Shown in pieces: positions 23,901 through 29,510 of a DNA stretch of 29,510 nt (positions are counted from its first letter, which is position 1; every line of letters begins with the position of its first letter). The DNA comes from CAYUCJ01 sp049282265 (lineage in GTDB: Bacteria; Desulfobacterota; DSM-4660; Desulfatiglandales; Desulfatiglandaceae). Below the pieces are notes generated by a model. That model was not told the origin of the DNA, did not search any database, and saw nothing but the letters and a program-made list of their open reading frames with translations. The translations under genes were made by a program, and so were the position numbers. Where the stretch lies: the NCBI GenBank assembly GCA_049282265.1, contig JBAPTR010000083.1, forward strand, positions 1-29,510. The letters are read 5' to 3'.

Positions 23901-24045
23901 AGACCATGCCGTAAAGGTTATTGGTATCCGTGAGGGCAAGCCTTTTCATGCCCATGCGCCGGGCCGCCTCACAGATCTCCTGAATGGTGCCGGTGCCCCG
24001 GCCCTTGGAATAATGGGAATGGACGTTGAGGTGAATGAAGGTCAT
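20995..24045 (-). CDS. dnaE2: Error-prone DNA polymerase III alpha-type subunit DnaE2/ImuC
   Basis: 1016 aa; ATG at 24045 overlaps the imuB stop (ATGA), and the protein then begins with the PHP domain as expected. The polymerase copies damaged DNA in SOS mutagenesis. Order: PHP domain (HLNVHSHYSKG at 5-15, residues to about 290), the polymerase palm with CGRGSAAASIVSYALGIT (308-325) and PPDIDVDF (347-354; Asp351 and Asp353 catalytic), a third aspartate in VKIDILGNRSL, the helix-hairpin-helix region, and a C-terminal OB fold (ITITGWLITG). It is shorter than replicative DnaE (about 1160 aa) and lacks the tau-binding tail, as in ImuC. It is last in the lexA-imuB-dnaE2 operon and should be DNA-damage inducible. 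Confidence 0.95.
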   Translation of the reverse strand: MTFIHLNVHSHYSKGRGTGTIQEICEAARRMGMKRLALTDTNNLYGMVFFIQLAREMGIDPIVGSEILCANHRALLLVKDRHGYANLCRIISDRHCNAAFDLVQALREKREGLIILSDDFRLLKTLKHDALEDLYVELSPGYHMGRCYAFARDSRIPPVATNRVYLVGKDQFPIHRILRAISLNTKLSRLGPGDTCLAQNFLNPPGEMTLQFPHALLAIANSVRVAESCFTDWDFDRIIFPKFDGMTDEEAFDRLYRETLLGCKRRYGKITPAVQKRIDHEMAIIREKHFAHYFLVVADITCRAPRSCGRGSAAASIVSYALGITHVDPIRHNLFFERFLNPGRMDPPDIDVDFPWDEREEIIDLIFAKYGTRRTAMVSNHNTFAARSAIRETAKVFGLTDREIGRVTKQIGFGWKLDKTAAELSTHPRMRGVELREPWDEILRAASRIENHFNHLSTHCGGVVIVPDDIRRYCPAEISAGGLQVLHWEKDSVEDSGLVKIDILGNRSLAVIRDTLELVEQNEGRRIDYAQLNPLHDPETVRIFYEGNTFGVFYFESPATRQVLTKVGRGFTFHDYFRMDHFHLNVVVTSIIRPASNQSIRTWVSRLRGEAWAPPHPLLMPVLEETLGVMVFQEQLSQAAIHLAGFDPAEADMLRKVVSKKHKEKKLRDFCARFLAGAGKRGVPRETIEEVWTMMMGFDGYSFCKPHSASYTLVAYKSAFLRAHYPAEFMASVISNGGGYYAAFGYLSEARRMGLRVLPPHINLSPVKYTGKGREVRVGLMQIKALSLEAMETIVHERAKDGHFSSLGEFLDRTRPHIHLQDVRVLIKAGCFDDLSGATNRPELLWQALRFFSRKCPSQAQTSLVKDCGFSSSPALPAHQPGRPKPLSQKILLSQEKEALGFTLSGHPLDLYAGHLRGIDYARARDLNRLVGEIITITGWLITGKTVHTKEGEAMKFITFEDPTGVYETVFFPKVYHRVCHMLNGSRPYILKGKVEEDFGAVSLTVHWLDFLDKIR

Positions 24046-25205
24046 GCCGCCCTGGCATAGCGGATCGCATCCCGCCCATGTTGTTCTCGAATCCGGTCCA
24101 GGGCCTGTATGAGGCAGGTCTTTTTCCGGCGGTCGGGGGAAGGGACATTGAAAAGGGACAGTTGGCGGTCCGGGCGGGCAAGATCCCGGAACCACACCCG
24201 GATGAAACGAACGCGGACACGCCTGATACAGGCCTTGAAAAAGAGTGCTTTCATGGGATCATAGAGTTCAAAGTCCCAGAAACCTGGATGGGCCAGCCTG
24301 CACTGGCGTTTGACCTCCATGTGATCGGCATAGCGGATGAGGATCCCGGCCTTCCCCGGCAAAAACGCCTTTTTCCGCAGACGGCGGGCACACCTTTCCA
24401 CGAGGGTAAAAAGCGCGTCCATGAGTTTGCAATCATCATTTTCATCCTCAGGGAGGGTGATCTCCTCTTTGACCACCGGTTCCTTTTTTGAAGGGTAAAC
24501 AGGGGTCGGATCCACCCCGAGGGCCCTCTGGTGAATGACAGGGGCCTGGCGTCCGAAAAGAACGGCGAGACTTGCCATATCCAGGGCCGCCAGATCCCTG
24601 ACCAGGGTAATGTTGAGTTCCTCCAGAAGCAGACGGCGCCGAAAACGCCCGATGCCGGGGAGCAGATCCACGGAGAGGGGGGCCATGAAGCCCGGCTCCC
24701 GGCCGTGGGCCACGTCCAGGATCTCTTCCGGAGGGATGATCCGTGAGGCGATGCCGGAGACCATCTTGTTGCCGGCCACCCCGGCTGTTCCGGGAAGATA
24801 GAGGCGGCCTTTGATCTCCCTTCCAAGGCGCAGGGCCGTGTCCTTGGCTTTTCCCCAGAGGCGTTGGGTCCCGGTGAGGTCCAGGTAGATATGACCCGGC
24901 CTGGACGGTTCCCATACGGGGGTATACCAGGCCGCCATCCGGCACAATTCCCGGCCGGCCCTTTCTGCCAGACCAGGGTCCGGGGGGATCACCGTCAGGC
25001 CCGGACAACGGGCAAAGGCCTTCACCAGGGGCATCCCCTTGAACAACCCTTCCCGCCTGGCCTCGGAGGACACGGACAGGACCAGACCGCGTACGGATTG
25101 GGCGGGGGCTACGGCCACAGGACGGCCCCTGAGTTTGGGATGCACTACACGCGCGACCGCGATGGGAAAGGCCGGGATGTGCATATGGATGATGTTGCGG
25201 AGCAT
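24042..25205 (-). CDS. imuB: ImuB-like non-catalytic Y-family polymerase homologue
   Basis: 387 aa, ATG with AGGTGG 4 nt upstream, 8 bp after lexA. It has the Y-family fold: palm/finger region (1-180), helix-hairpin-helix LLPGIGRFRRRLL near 181-193, and little-finger domain (about 240-340). The three catalytic carboxylates are missing: motif I reads MHIPAF, with His9 and Pro11 where active enzymes have Asp, and the DE pair of motif III is Gly104-His105 before YLDLTG. A perfect beta-clamp motif QLSLF lies at 348-352. These traits define ImuB, the adaptor that brings DnaE2 to the clamp. No imuA is present between lexA and dnaE2. Confidence 0.9.
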   Translation of the reverse strand: MLRNIIHMHIPAFPIAVARVVHPKLRGRPVAVAPAQSVRGLVLSVSSEARREGLFKGMPLVKAFARCPGLTVIPPDPGLAERAGRELCRMAAWYTPVWEPSRPGHIYLDLTGTQRLWGKAKDTALRLGREIKGRLYLPGTAGVAGNKMVSGIASRIIPPEEILDVAHGREPGFMAPLSVDLLPGIGRFRRRLLLEELNITLVRDLAALDMASLAVLFGRQAPVIHQRALGVDPTPVYPSKKEPVVKEEITLPEDENDDCKLMDALFTLVERCARRLRKKAFLPGKAGILIRYADHMEVKRQCRLAHPGFWDFELYDPMKALFFKACIRRVRVRFIRVWFRDLARPDRQLSLFNVPSPDRRKKTCLIQALDRIREQHGRDAIRYARAA

Positions 25206-25213
25206 GGTTCCAC

Positions 25214-25819
25214 CTATCTATAATACCTCATCACCCCCACAACCTTCCCCTCGATCCTGAGATCTTCCGATCTCACGCGGATGGGTTCCATGCCCGTATG
25301 GGCGGGCCTGAGTTCCACGTGATCGCCGTGGAGGTAATATTTCTTGACCGTGGCCTCATTGTGGATGAGGGCGACGACGGTCTCGCCGTTCTCGGCGTTG
25401 GGCTGTTTCCTGACCACGACGAAATCCCCGTCCATGATGCCGTCTTCCTCCATGGAATCCCCCTGCACCTCCAGGACGAAGCAATCCCCGCCTTCGCTAA
25501 GCGATGGGGGCACCTCGATGGCCCTGGGATCCTCCACCGCCTCGATGGGCCTTCCGGCAGCCACCTTGCCCAGGAGGGGGAGCTCAAAACGCCTGGTCTC
25601 CACGGGGCTGATTACTTGAATGGCCCGTTTTCGATTCTTCTCCCGCGGGAGACGGATATACCCCTTCCTCTCCAGGATCCTGAGATAGGTGGTGACCGTG
25701 TTGTAGGAGGCAAAACCGAACTGTTCGCGGATCTCATCAAAGCTGGGGGCCCTGTTCCATTCGTTGATGTATCGGCCGAGATAGGTGAGAAAGGCCTTTT
25801 GTTTGGGTGTGAGTTTCAT
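25214..25819 (-). CDS. lexA: SOS repressor LexA
   Basis: 201 aa; ATG at 25819 chosen because AAAGGAG lies 8 nt upstream and it gives the usual LexA length (the ORF stays open upstream into an intergenic repeat). Residues 1-70 are the winged-helix DNA-binding domain (PSFDEIREQFGFAS...TVTTYLRILERKGYI). The Ala88-Gly89 self-cleavage site lies in GKVAAGRPIE, and Ser122 (GDSM) and Lys159 (ATVKKY) form the catalytic dyad. DNA damage should trigger RecA-assisted cleavage and release imuB and dnaE2. It is first in the operon and probably autoregulated through the dyad at 25860-25873. Confidence 0.96.
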   Translation of the reverse strand: MKLTPKQKAFLTYLGRYINEWNRAPSFDEIREQFGFASYNTVTTYLRILERKGYIRLPREKNRKRAIQVISPVETRRFELPLLGKVAAGRPIEAVEDPRAIEVPPSLSEGGDCFVLEVQGDSMEEDGIMDGDFVVVRKQPNAENGETVVALIHNEATVKKYYLHGDHVELRPAHTGMEPIRVRSEDLRIEGKVVGVMRYYR

Positions 25820-25840
25820 GGAGATCACTCCTTTGATGGA

Positions 25841-25873
25841 ATTATAAAAAGCTAACTTATGCCGCAATCGGCA
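25841..25873 (-). promoter_or_regulatory. lexA promoter with candidate LexA operator
   Basis: A perfect -10 TATAAT on the minus strand (25841-25846) lies 22 bp before the lexA ATG. No good -35 is present; instead an inverted repeat TGCCG-CAAT-CGGCA (25860-25873) covers the -35 position. This placement suits a repressor site; the dyad is unlike the E. coli SOS box but deltaproteobacterial LexA sites vary widely. Confidence 0.45.
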
Positions 25874-25892
25874 ACGTATGAGCAACGAAGTG

Positions 25893-26091
25893 GAGGAGAA
25901 CCTGACACTCTTTTTCAGACCCTTTCTAAACACTCCGGAGGGGGGATGGACGCCTATTTGGGGTTTAAGAGTAGCCATTGGAGAGCGCCAGGACTTCCCG
26001 GAGGCGTAAACCCCAAATAGACGTCCATGTCGAAGCCCCATGCCAAGTGCACTATGAGAAAGTGTCCGAAAAAGACCCTCAGACTCTCCTC
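25893..26091. repeat. Long imperfect inverted repeat (MITE-like element)
   Basis: The inner arms ATGGACG...GGGTTTA (25946-25967) and its complement (26007-26028) match over 22 bp with one mismatch around a 39-bp loop. The match continues outward with gaps: TCTTTTTC-A/G-GAC-C/A-CTTTCT and GAGGAGA-N2-CTGA occur in both arms (25893-25929 and about 26062-26091). A further CAACGAAGT pair lies outside, with about 20 extra bases on the right. The arms total about 75 and 85 bp. There is no transposase. It lies 74 bp upstream of lexA. Confidence 0.75.
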
Positions 26092-26403
26092 CTGAGCTCC
26101 CGTGAACCAAACGACTTCGTTGGAAGTCCGTCCATGGGCACGTCGATGGCTTTGTCGTTTGAATGGGTAGCGTAACTGTTTTTTTGGCATTCATTTGGGA
26201 TTTGAGTTTTAATATTTGTCATTTTCATGCATGGTATAGGCCACTTTGGACTTATTTAGAGTCTTTAGTCGAATCACTCTCTGGAATGCAACTTATAATT
26301 TACAGGTGTATTTATACTGTAAGTTAAATAGAAAGTCAAGGGGTAAAATCAGAAACCTTGACATTCCATATCGATGTAATTACATTGTAGTTACTTACCG
26401 AAT
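26092..26403. other. AT-rich intergenic stretch with promoter and dyad signals
   Basis: 312 bp without a supported gene. Base composition is more AT-rich than the rest of the window. It contains a TTACAG-N11-CTGTAA dyad (26300-26322), a promoter-like TTGACA with a 17-bp spacer to TACATT (26358-26386), and TGTAATTACA (26376-26385). These would suit an autoregulated hipBA promoter left behind after loss of hipB and the front of hipA, but that is inference. Confidence 0.45.
26358..26386 (+). promoter_or_regulatory. Candidate promoter facing the hipA relic
   Basis: A perfect TTGACA (26358-26363), 17-bp spacer, TACATT (26381-26386, 4/6). It ends 17 bp before the first recognisable hipA codon. A palindrome TGTAATTACA overlaps the -10. 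Confidence 0.35.
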
Positions 26404-26859
26404 GACTACAGGCAACCTGCGAGCTATTCGTACGAGCAGGCGATCCAAGTTATTCGGCGGCTGGGACTCCCCCGAAAGGACATGGACCAACAGGTGCTGC
26501 GCGCCATTTTCAATGTGGTCGGTCGCAATTGTGATGATCACGTAAAAAATATTGCATTCCTCATGAATCGACGGGGTGAATGGCGCCTGTCACCTGCGTT
26601 CGACATCTCCTACGCGTGGAACCTCAGTGGCGAGTGGACGAGTCGGCACCAGATGAGCGTGAACGGCAAGCGAGATGGTTTTGAGCATGAGGATTTGCTC
26701 AATCTCGCTAAAGCGGCTGACATCAAGAAGGCACGGGCAGAACAGATGATTAACCGCGTCATTGAAGCCGTGCGCCGTTGGCCCGCCTTCGCCGGAGAAT
26801 CCGGGGTTGACGATGTGCAGGTCAAAAAAATACAGGCCACTCAGCGCACAAACCTATGA
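26404..26859 (+). pseudogene. 5'-truncated hipA (HipA kinase C-terminal part)
   Basis: An open frame of about 151 codons matches only the C-terminal third of HipA toxin kinases (about 400-440 aa). It starts DYRQPASYSYEQAIQVIRRL without a start codon; the first ATG is at 26482. It keeps FNVVGRNCDDHVKNIAFL, the catalytic-loop segment with N-x-D-D-H-x-K-N, and RLSPAFDISYAW with the metal-binding Asp, then HQMSVNGKRDGF. The N-terminal domain and the ATP-binding loop are absent, and no hipB is present. In full HipA proteins these act as Ser/Thr kinases on aminoacyl-tRNA synthetases or similar targets. This fragment should be inactive. It ends 53 bp before the group II intron remnant. Confidence 0.8.
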
Positions 26860-26911
26860 TCCGCTTTGTGAGACTAAGACACCATTCGATATGATCAGCA
26901 ATCGGCTAATT

Positions 26912-26982
26912 GGCTAGCCGGGGGATTTTCTCCCCCAGTCCCCACAGCACCCCCGAATGCGGGTCCGCCCGGGGCGGTTCAC
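26912..26982 (-). mobile_element. Group II intron remnant, domains V and VI
   Basis: On the minus strand 26978-26946 folds as a 33-nt hairpin of domain V type: ACCGCC pairs with GGTGCT (one mismatch), GCG-GACC-CGC closes the tip, and a 2-nt AT bulge lies on the 3' side. It is followed by a domain VI-like stem, CTGGGGGA-GAAAA-TCCCCCGG, then CTAGCC near the 3' splice end with a candidate bulged A. The GAACCGCC...GGACCCGCA...GGTG pattern is typical of bacterial group II introns. No reverse-transcriptase ORF and no clear 5' end (GUGYG) were found, so it is truncated or degraded. The call rests on folding by eye. Confidence 0.55.
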
Positions 26983-27506
26983 AGTGCCAGCCGGGTCGTA
27001 ACCAGGCGGTGAATGATCACCGATAGCTTTTTAAGAAGTGCCATGGGCAATCATCAGCAAGTCAGCGGTTTTATAACGCGCCATTCGGTCTCTTGGCCGG
27101 CCGGCCTCACTACACCAAATGAGCGTACAGAGGCTGTTTGCTGCTCTGTGTCCAGCCCTTCACCATGCCCCAGGCATTACCCCGGGCATTAGGCTGCTAT
27201 GGCGTCGGCTGACTTCCGGAATAGCGGAATAGGGTCTGGCCAAGCTAACTATCGAAAGTCATTATAATGAAAAGGCAAAAAAAGGCCCTTGTTTAGGCCC
27301 TATATTGCACTTTTTTGGGGCAAAAAGCACGTTATTCAAAATAATCGATGGCAAGAGCGGAAAAATATTGGAGTTGGAGAATCATTTCAACTTCGAGAAC
27401 CTGCTGTTCCCTATGGGGCTCATTTTAAGGGCGAAAAGAGTCATATAGGGACAGAAAACACCTGTTCTTGGGACAGTATTTAAAAATTTTCAATACGTTA
27501 GCTTGC

Positions 27507-27551
27507 CCCGCCCCCCCAACACGAAATAATTGAATCTATTTAGGGGGCGGG
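27507..27551. repeat. GC-rich inverted repeat next to the hydrolase gene
   Basis: CCCGCCCCC (27507-27515) and GGGGGCGGG (27543-27551) are perfect complements around 27 AT-rich bases. It ends 19 bp after the stop codon of the hydrolase (minus strand) and lacks a T-run, so it could be a 3' RNA stem or the end of a mobile element. Confidence 0.5.
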
Positions 27552-27570
27552 ACACTAGAGGTTCCATCCA

Positions 27571-29337
27571 TCAGCGTGGGATCAGAGGCAGAAGCAGGTG
27601 CGAATCATACCTTCCACCGGTGTGGATGACATGCTCCCCCCTGTTCCGCGTAGGAGCAAGGGGCATCCCCGGAAACATCGGGCCCTTGAGGTTGTAGCCC
27701 GCCACGATGAGGCGAAGCTGCTCGCCCGCATGCCAGCGCATGCCTGTGGGCCAGATGGGGATTTCAACGGGAACGATCTCCCCTGGGCTCAAGCGCTCTT
27801 CGGCCCTATGAGCAAGTTGGGGTCGGTCAGGGGTCGACCGTTCCGGGTCGAGACTCCTGTGAGAGACCCGCAGTCTGCCGTGAGGCCCCGAGTAGAAGAG
27901 TAGTCCCAGCTTTGCAAGGCCGAGGGAGTGGGCAAGCCTCATGACCGAACACACAAGCCGGTTGCCCGGCTTTGCCACCATGTGATTGAGAACTTTTCCC
28001 TTCCTGTTGAGCTTCTGTAGAAATACAAAGAGATCCATGTCATCGGCGCCCCTTGCCTCGGCCCAGAGGCGCAACTTCAGGTATCCGATGAGCTCGGTTT
28101 CCCGGTCGAATCTGAAGGTAAAGATCACCTTACCCTTGCCGTCCTCACCGCTGTAGCGGGTCTCGGTCTCCTTTTCGAGGGGATCTTGGGAAAGTGCTCC
28201 CCTGGATGCGTCCAGGAAGAATTTTCTGTACTCCACTCGAGAGGGCGGAAAGGCATCCTCCACCCTGCCCACCTCGTCTGTGCCGCCCGGGTCGAGGATT
28301 GAAAGGCGCACCCTGGGCGTTTTCTCCCACCCGTTTTGGATTCCCTTGAGGTAGCGGTCAAAAAAACGCCGGAGGTCCCTTCTGTTTTCGGGGTCATAGT
28401 AGTCCGGCCACTCCATGGTGTTGTTTACTCTAAGCCACTTGTCTTTAGAAGAGATCCCTCGAAAACCTTCAAAGGTGCCGTTCACATGGATCGCGTTGCT
28501 GTAGCTTGCGACCACATAGGCAGGGACGTCGATCTTTTCAAGTTCAGCCGTTTTGTCTTCCCAGTAGACGTTCATCAAGGGATACTTTTCTATCATCGCG
28601 GATGTATCCTCGGTGCGATTGTTTCCGTAGAGATGGGAAAGGATGTCTGAATTAAATATTGGGTCGGGGATACCTCCGCGGGCGATGTGATCGCGATAGA
28701 AGTTCGAAAATCCCTCCCAGGGAGCGATTGCGGCCAGGTGGGGCGGCCTTTTGGAGGCGATATACCATTGGGAAATGGCGAGCCAGGAATTGCCCGTAAG
28801 GCCGACCCTCCCGTTGCACCAGTCTCGGCCGGCCAGCCATTCGATGAGGTCATAGCCGTCCTCCCCGTCCTGGGATCCCCAGTGATGAATGTCCCCCTCC
28901 GAACTGAAGGCCCCGCGTGCGTTCGGATTGACAACGGCATAGCCGTGACGGCACCAGTATGCAGGGTCCGGGCCTTCCCAGACTTGCAGGTTGGACAGCG
29001 CACTCACGGGAATGCCCATCCGGCCGGGAATCTGGTCGAGGGTCTGGTAGCCGCCCTCCTTCCCGTAGGGGCTCCAGGGAATAATGGCTGGAACCTCCTG
29101 GGAACCGACCGGGCGAAAAATATCGATGTAGATGGTGATGCCGTCCCGCATGGGCACGGCGACGTCCCGTTCGAAAACAATGTCGCAGGGGAGGGGGAGG
29201 GCCCCTTTCCTGTGGACGGAACCCTTCTCAAGGGTGGTCGTACCCGGCTTGAATCCCGGGTAACCGCATTGCGGATCGCTGAGCGGGGTTGATTTTCGGA
29301 ATATGACTTCGACCTTTTCCTCTTTCTTGTCCGGCAT
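27571..29337 (-). CDS. CocE/NonD-family (S15-like) alpha/beta hydrolase
   Basis: 588 aa, ATG with GGGAGAGA about 6-7 nt upstream. The N-terminal alpha/beta-hydrolase domain (about 50-360) starts with DVAVPMRDGITIYIDIFRP and contains the nucleophile elbow TGNSWLA with Ser184 and NPNARGAFSSEG before it. The C-terminal part (about 370-588) is the beta-rich jelly-roll domain of the X-Pro dipeptidyl-peptidase/CocE class (LWAEARGADDMDLFVFL, HTGGRYDSHLLLP). Members hydrolyse esters, amides or peptides; the substrate is unknown. No signal peptide is seen, so it is probably cytosolic. It follows the FAD-dependent oxidoreductase gene by 32 bp on the same strand. Confidence 0.9.
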   Translation of the reverse strand: MPDKKEEKVEVIFRKSTPLSDPQCGYPGFKPGTTTLEKGSVHRKGALPLPCDIVFERDVAVPMRDGITIYIDIFRPVGSQEVPAIIPWSPYGKEGGYQTLDQIPGRMGIPVSALSNLQVWEGPDPAYWCRHGYAVVNPNARGAFSSEGDIHHWGSQDGEDGYDLIEWLAGRDWCNGRVGLTGNSWLAISQWYIASKRPPHLAAIAPWEGFSNFYRDHIARGGIPDPIFNSDILSHLYGNNRTEDTSAMIEKYPLMNVYWEDKTAELEKIDVPAYVVASYSNAIHVNGTFEGFRGISSKDKWLRVNNTMEWPDYYDPENRRDLRRFFDRYLKGIQNGWEKTPRVRLSILDPGGTDEVGRVEDAFPPSRVEYRKFFLDASRGALSQDPLEKETETRYSGEDGKGKVIFTFRFDRETELIGYLKLRLWAEARGADDMDLFVFLQKLNRKGKVLNHMVAKPGNRLVCSVMRLAHSLGLAKLGLLFYSGPHGRLRVSHRSLDPERSTPDRPQLAHRAEERLSPGEIVPVEIPIWPTGMRWHAGEQLRLIVAGYNLKGPMFPGMPLAPTRNRGEHVIHTGGRYDSHLLLPLIPR

Positions 29338-29369
29338 TTTTTCTCTCTCCCTGGTTGAGTCGTTAACCT

Positions 29370-29510
29370 CTAAAGGGATTTTACGTATACCGCAGCATTT
29401 TCTCCGGCAATCCGCCCTGTATTAATGGCAAATCCCATGGAGTTGCCCGGAAGAATAAAGACATAGCTGTCGCCGTAAATGGAACAGGCATCGTTCCCCC
29501 CGGCATAGAG
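29370..29510 (-). CDS. FAD-dependent oxidoreductase, C-terminal fragment at window edge
   Basis: The last 46 codons of a gene that continues beyond the window. The reading LYAGGNDACSIYGDSY...PGNSMGFAINTGRIAGENAA is the C-terminal FAD-binding signature of the FAD_binding_2 family (fumarate reductase or 3-ketosteroid dehydrogenase-like flavoproteins). The substrate cannot be told from this piece. It is probably co-transcribed with the hydrolase 32 bp downstream. Confidence 0.8.
   Translation of the reverse strand, partial: LYAGGNDACSIYGDSYVFILPGNSMGFAINTGRIAGENAAVYVKSL

Larger units (their letters stand above)
26860..27570. other. Gene-free region with intron and repeat remnants
   Basis: 711 bp with no supported protein gene. 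It contains the group II intron 3' end (26912-26982, minus strand), structured GC-rich sequence to about 27240 that may be other intron domains, then an AT-rich part with GGGACAG repeats and a GC-rich inverted repeat next to the hydrolase gene. Confidence 0.6.

Noticed and set aside
21874..24060. Long plus-strand frames opposite dnaE2 (277 and 296 codons)
   Set aside because: Shadows caused by codon bias of dnaE2; composition is unusual for protein and no motif is visible.
24042..25205. Active DinB (Pol IV) instead of ImuB
   Set aside because: All catalytic carboxylates are replaced and the gene sits between lexA and dnaE2.
25954..26190. 78-codon minus-strand frame over the inverted repeat
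   Set aside because: It lies in the repeat element, lacks an RBS and may be open only because of the repeat's sequence; no domain seen.
25820..26194. 125-codon N-terminal extension of lexA
   Set aside because: It runs through the promoter and the inverted-repeat element; ATG at 25819 has a good RBS and gives the normal LexA length.
27289..27483. 64-codon plus-strand frame in the gene-poor region
   Set aside because: No RBS, no similarity recognised, AT-rich junk-like composition.

Overview
The window looks like part of a chromosome from an anaerobic deltaproteobacterium (Desulfobacterota, sulfate-reducer or syntroph-like). This is inferred from gene content, not from a marker gene: indolepyruvate:ferredoxin oxidoreductase (iorAB), a cobalamin-binding radical SAM enzyme, an AAA_32-type Lon-like protease and a lexA-imuB-dnaE2 cassette. 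The base composition is moderately GC-rich. There is no rRNA, tRNA or CRISPR array.

Layout. (1) 1-2900: an operon of an FmdB-type zinc-ribbon protein, an unrecognised protein and fabD, convergent with and overlapping a YhcC-type radical SAM gene. (2) 2950-8050: citrate synthase, a small Cys/His-rich protein and a GGDEF diguanylate cyclase in one operon. Facing them are a tiny MshEN/GspE-N-like protein and a membrane HD-GYP phosphodiesterase, so a possible c-di-GMP maker, receptor and degrader sit side by side. (3) 8460-12670: a proteostasis group of hsp20 and a Lon-like protease, with a cysteine-cluster protein and a methyltransferase translationally coupled behind the protease. (4) 12650-18880, minus strand: acyl-CoA synthetase, then iorA-iorB followed by a cobalamin-binding radical SAM protein resembling RiPP-maturation C-methyltransferases. 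(5) 19046-20870: a TPR membrane protein, a DedA protein and a small unknown protein. (6) 20995-25819, minus strand: the SOS mutasome operon lexA-imuB-dnaE2, with no imuA. (7) 25820-27570: a gene-poor scar with a long imperfect inverted repeat, a 5'-truncated hipA, a group II intron 3' end (domains V-VI) and further inverted repeats. (8) 27571-29510, minus strand: a CocE/NonD hydrolase and the C-terminus of an FAD-dependent oxidoreductase.

How they may work together. Region 4 couples aryl-pyruvate oxidation to acyl/aryl-CoA through IorAB, and the acyl-CoA ligase next door fits aromatic or branched acid use. The role of the radical SAM enzyme there is unknown and is the best lead in the window. 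Region 6 is an inducible mutagenesis module: LexA represses, ImuB (its catalytic carboxylates are lost but its clamp-binding motif is kept) acts as adaptor, and DnaE2 is the polymerase. Two palindromic repeats sit just after stop codons around the acyl-CoA ligase gene. Promoter and operator calls are from eye-matched hexamers and are candidates only.
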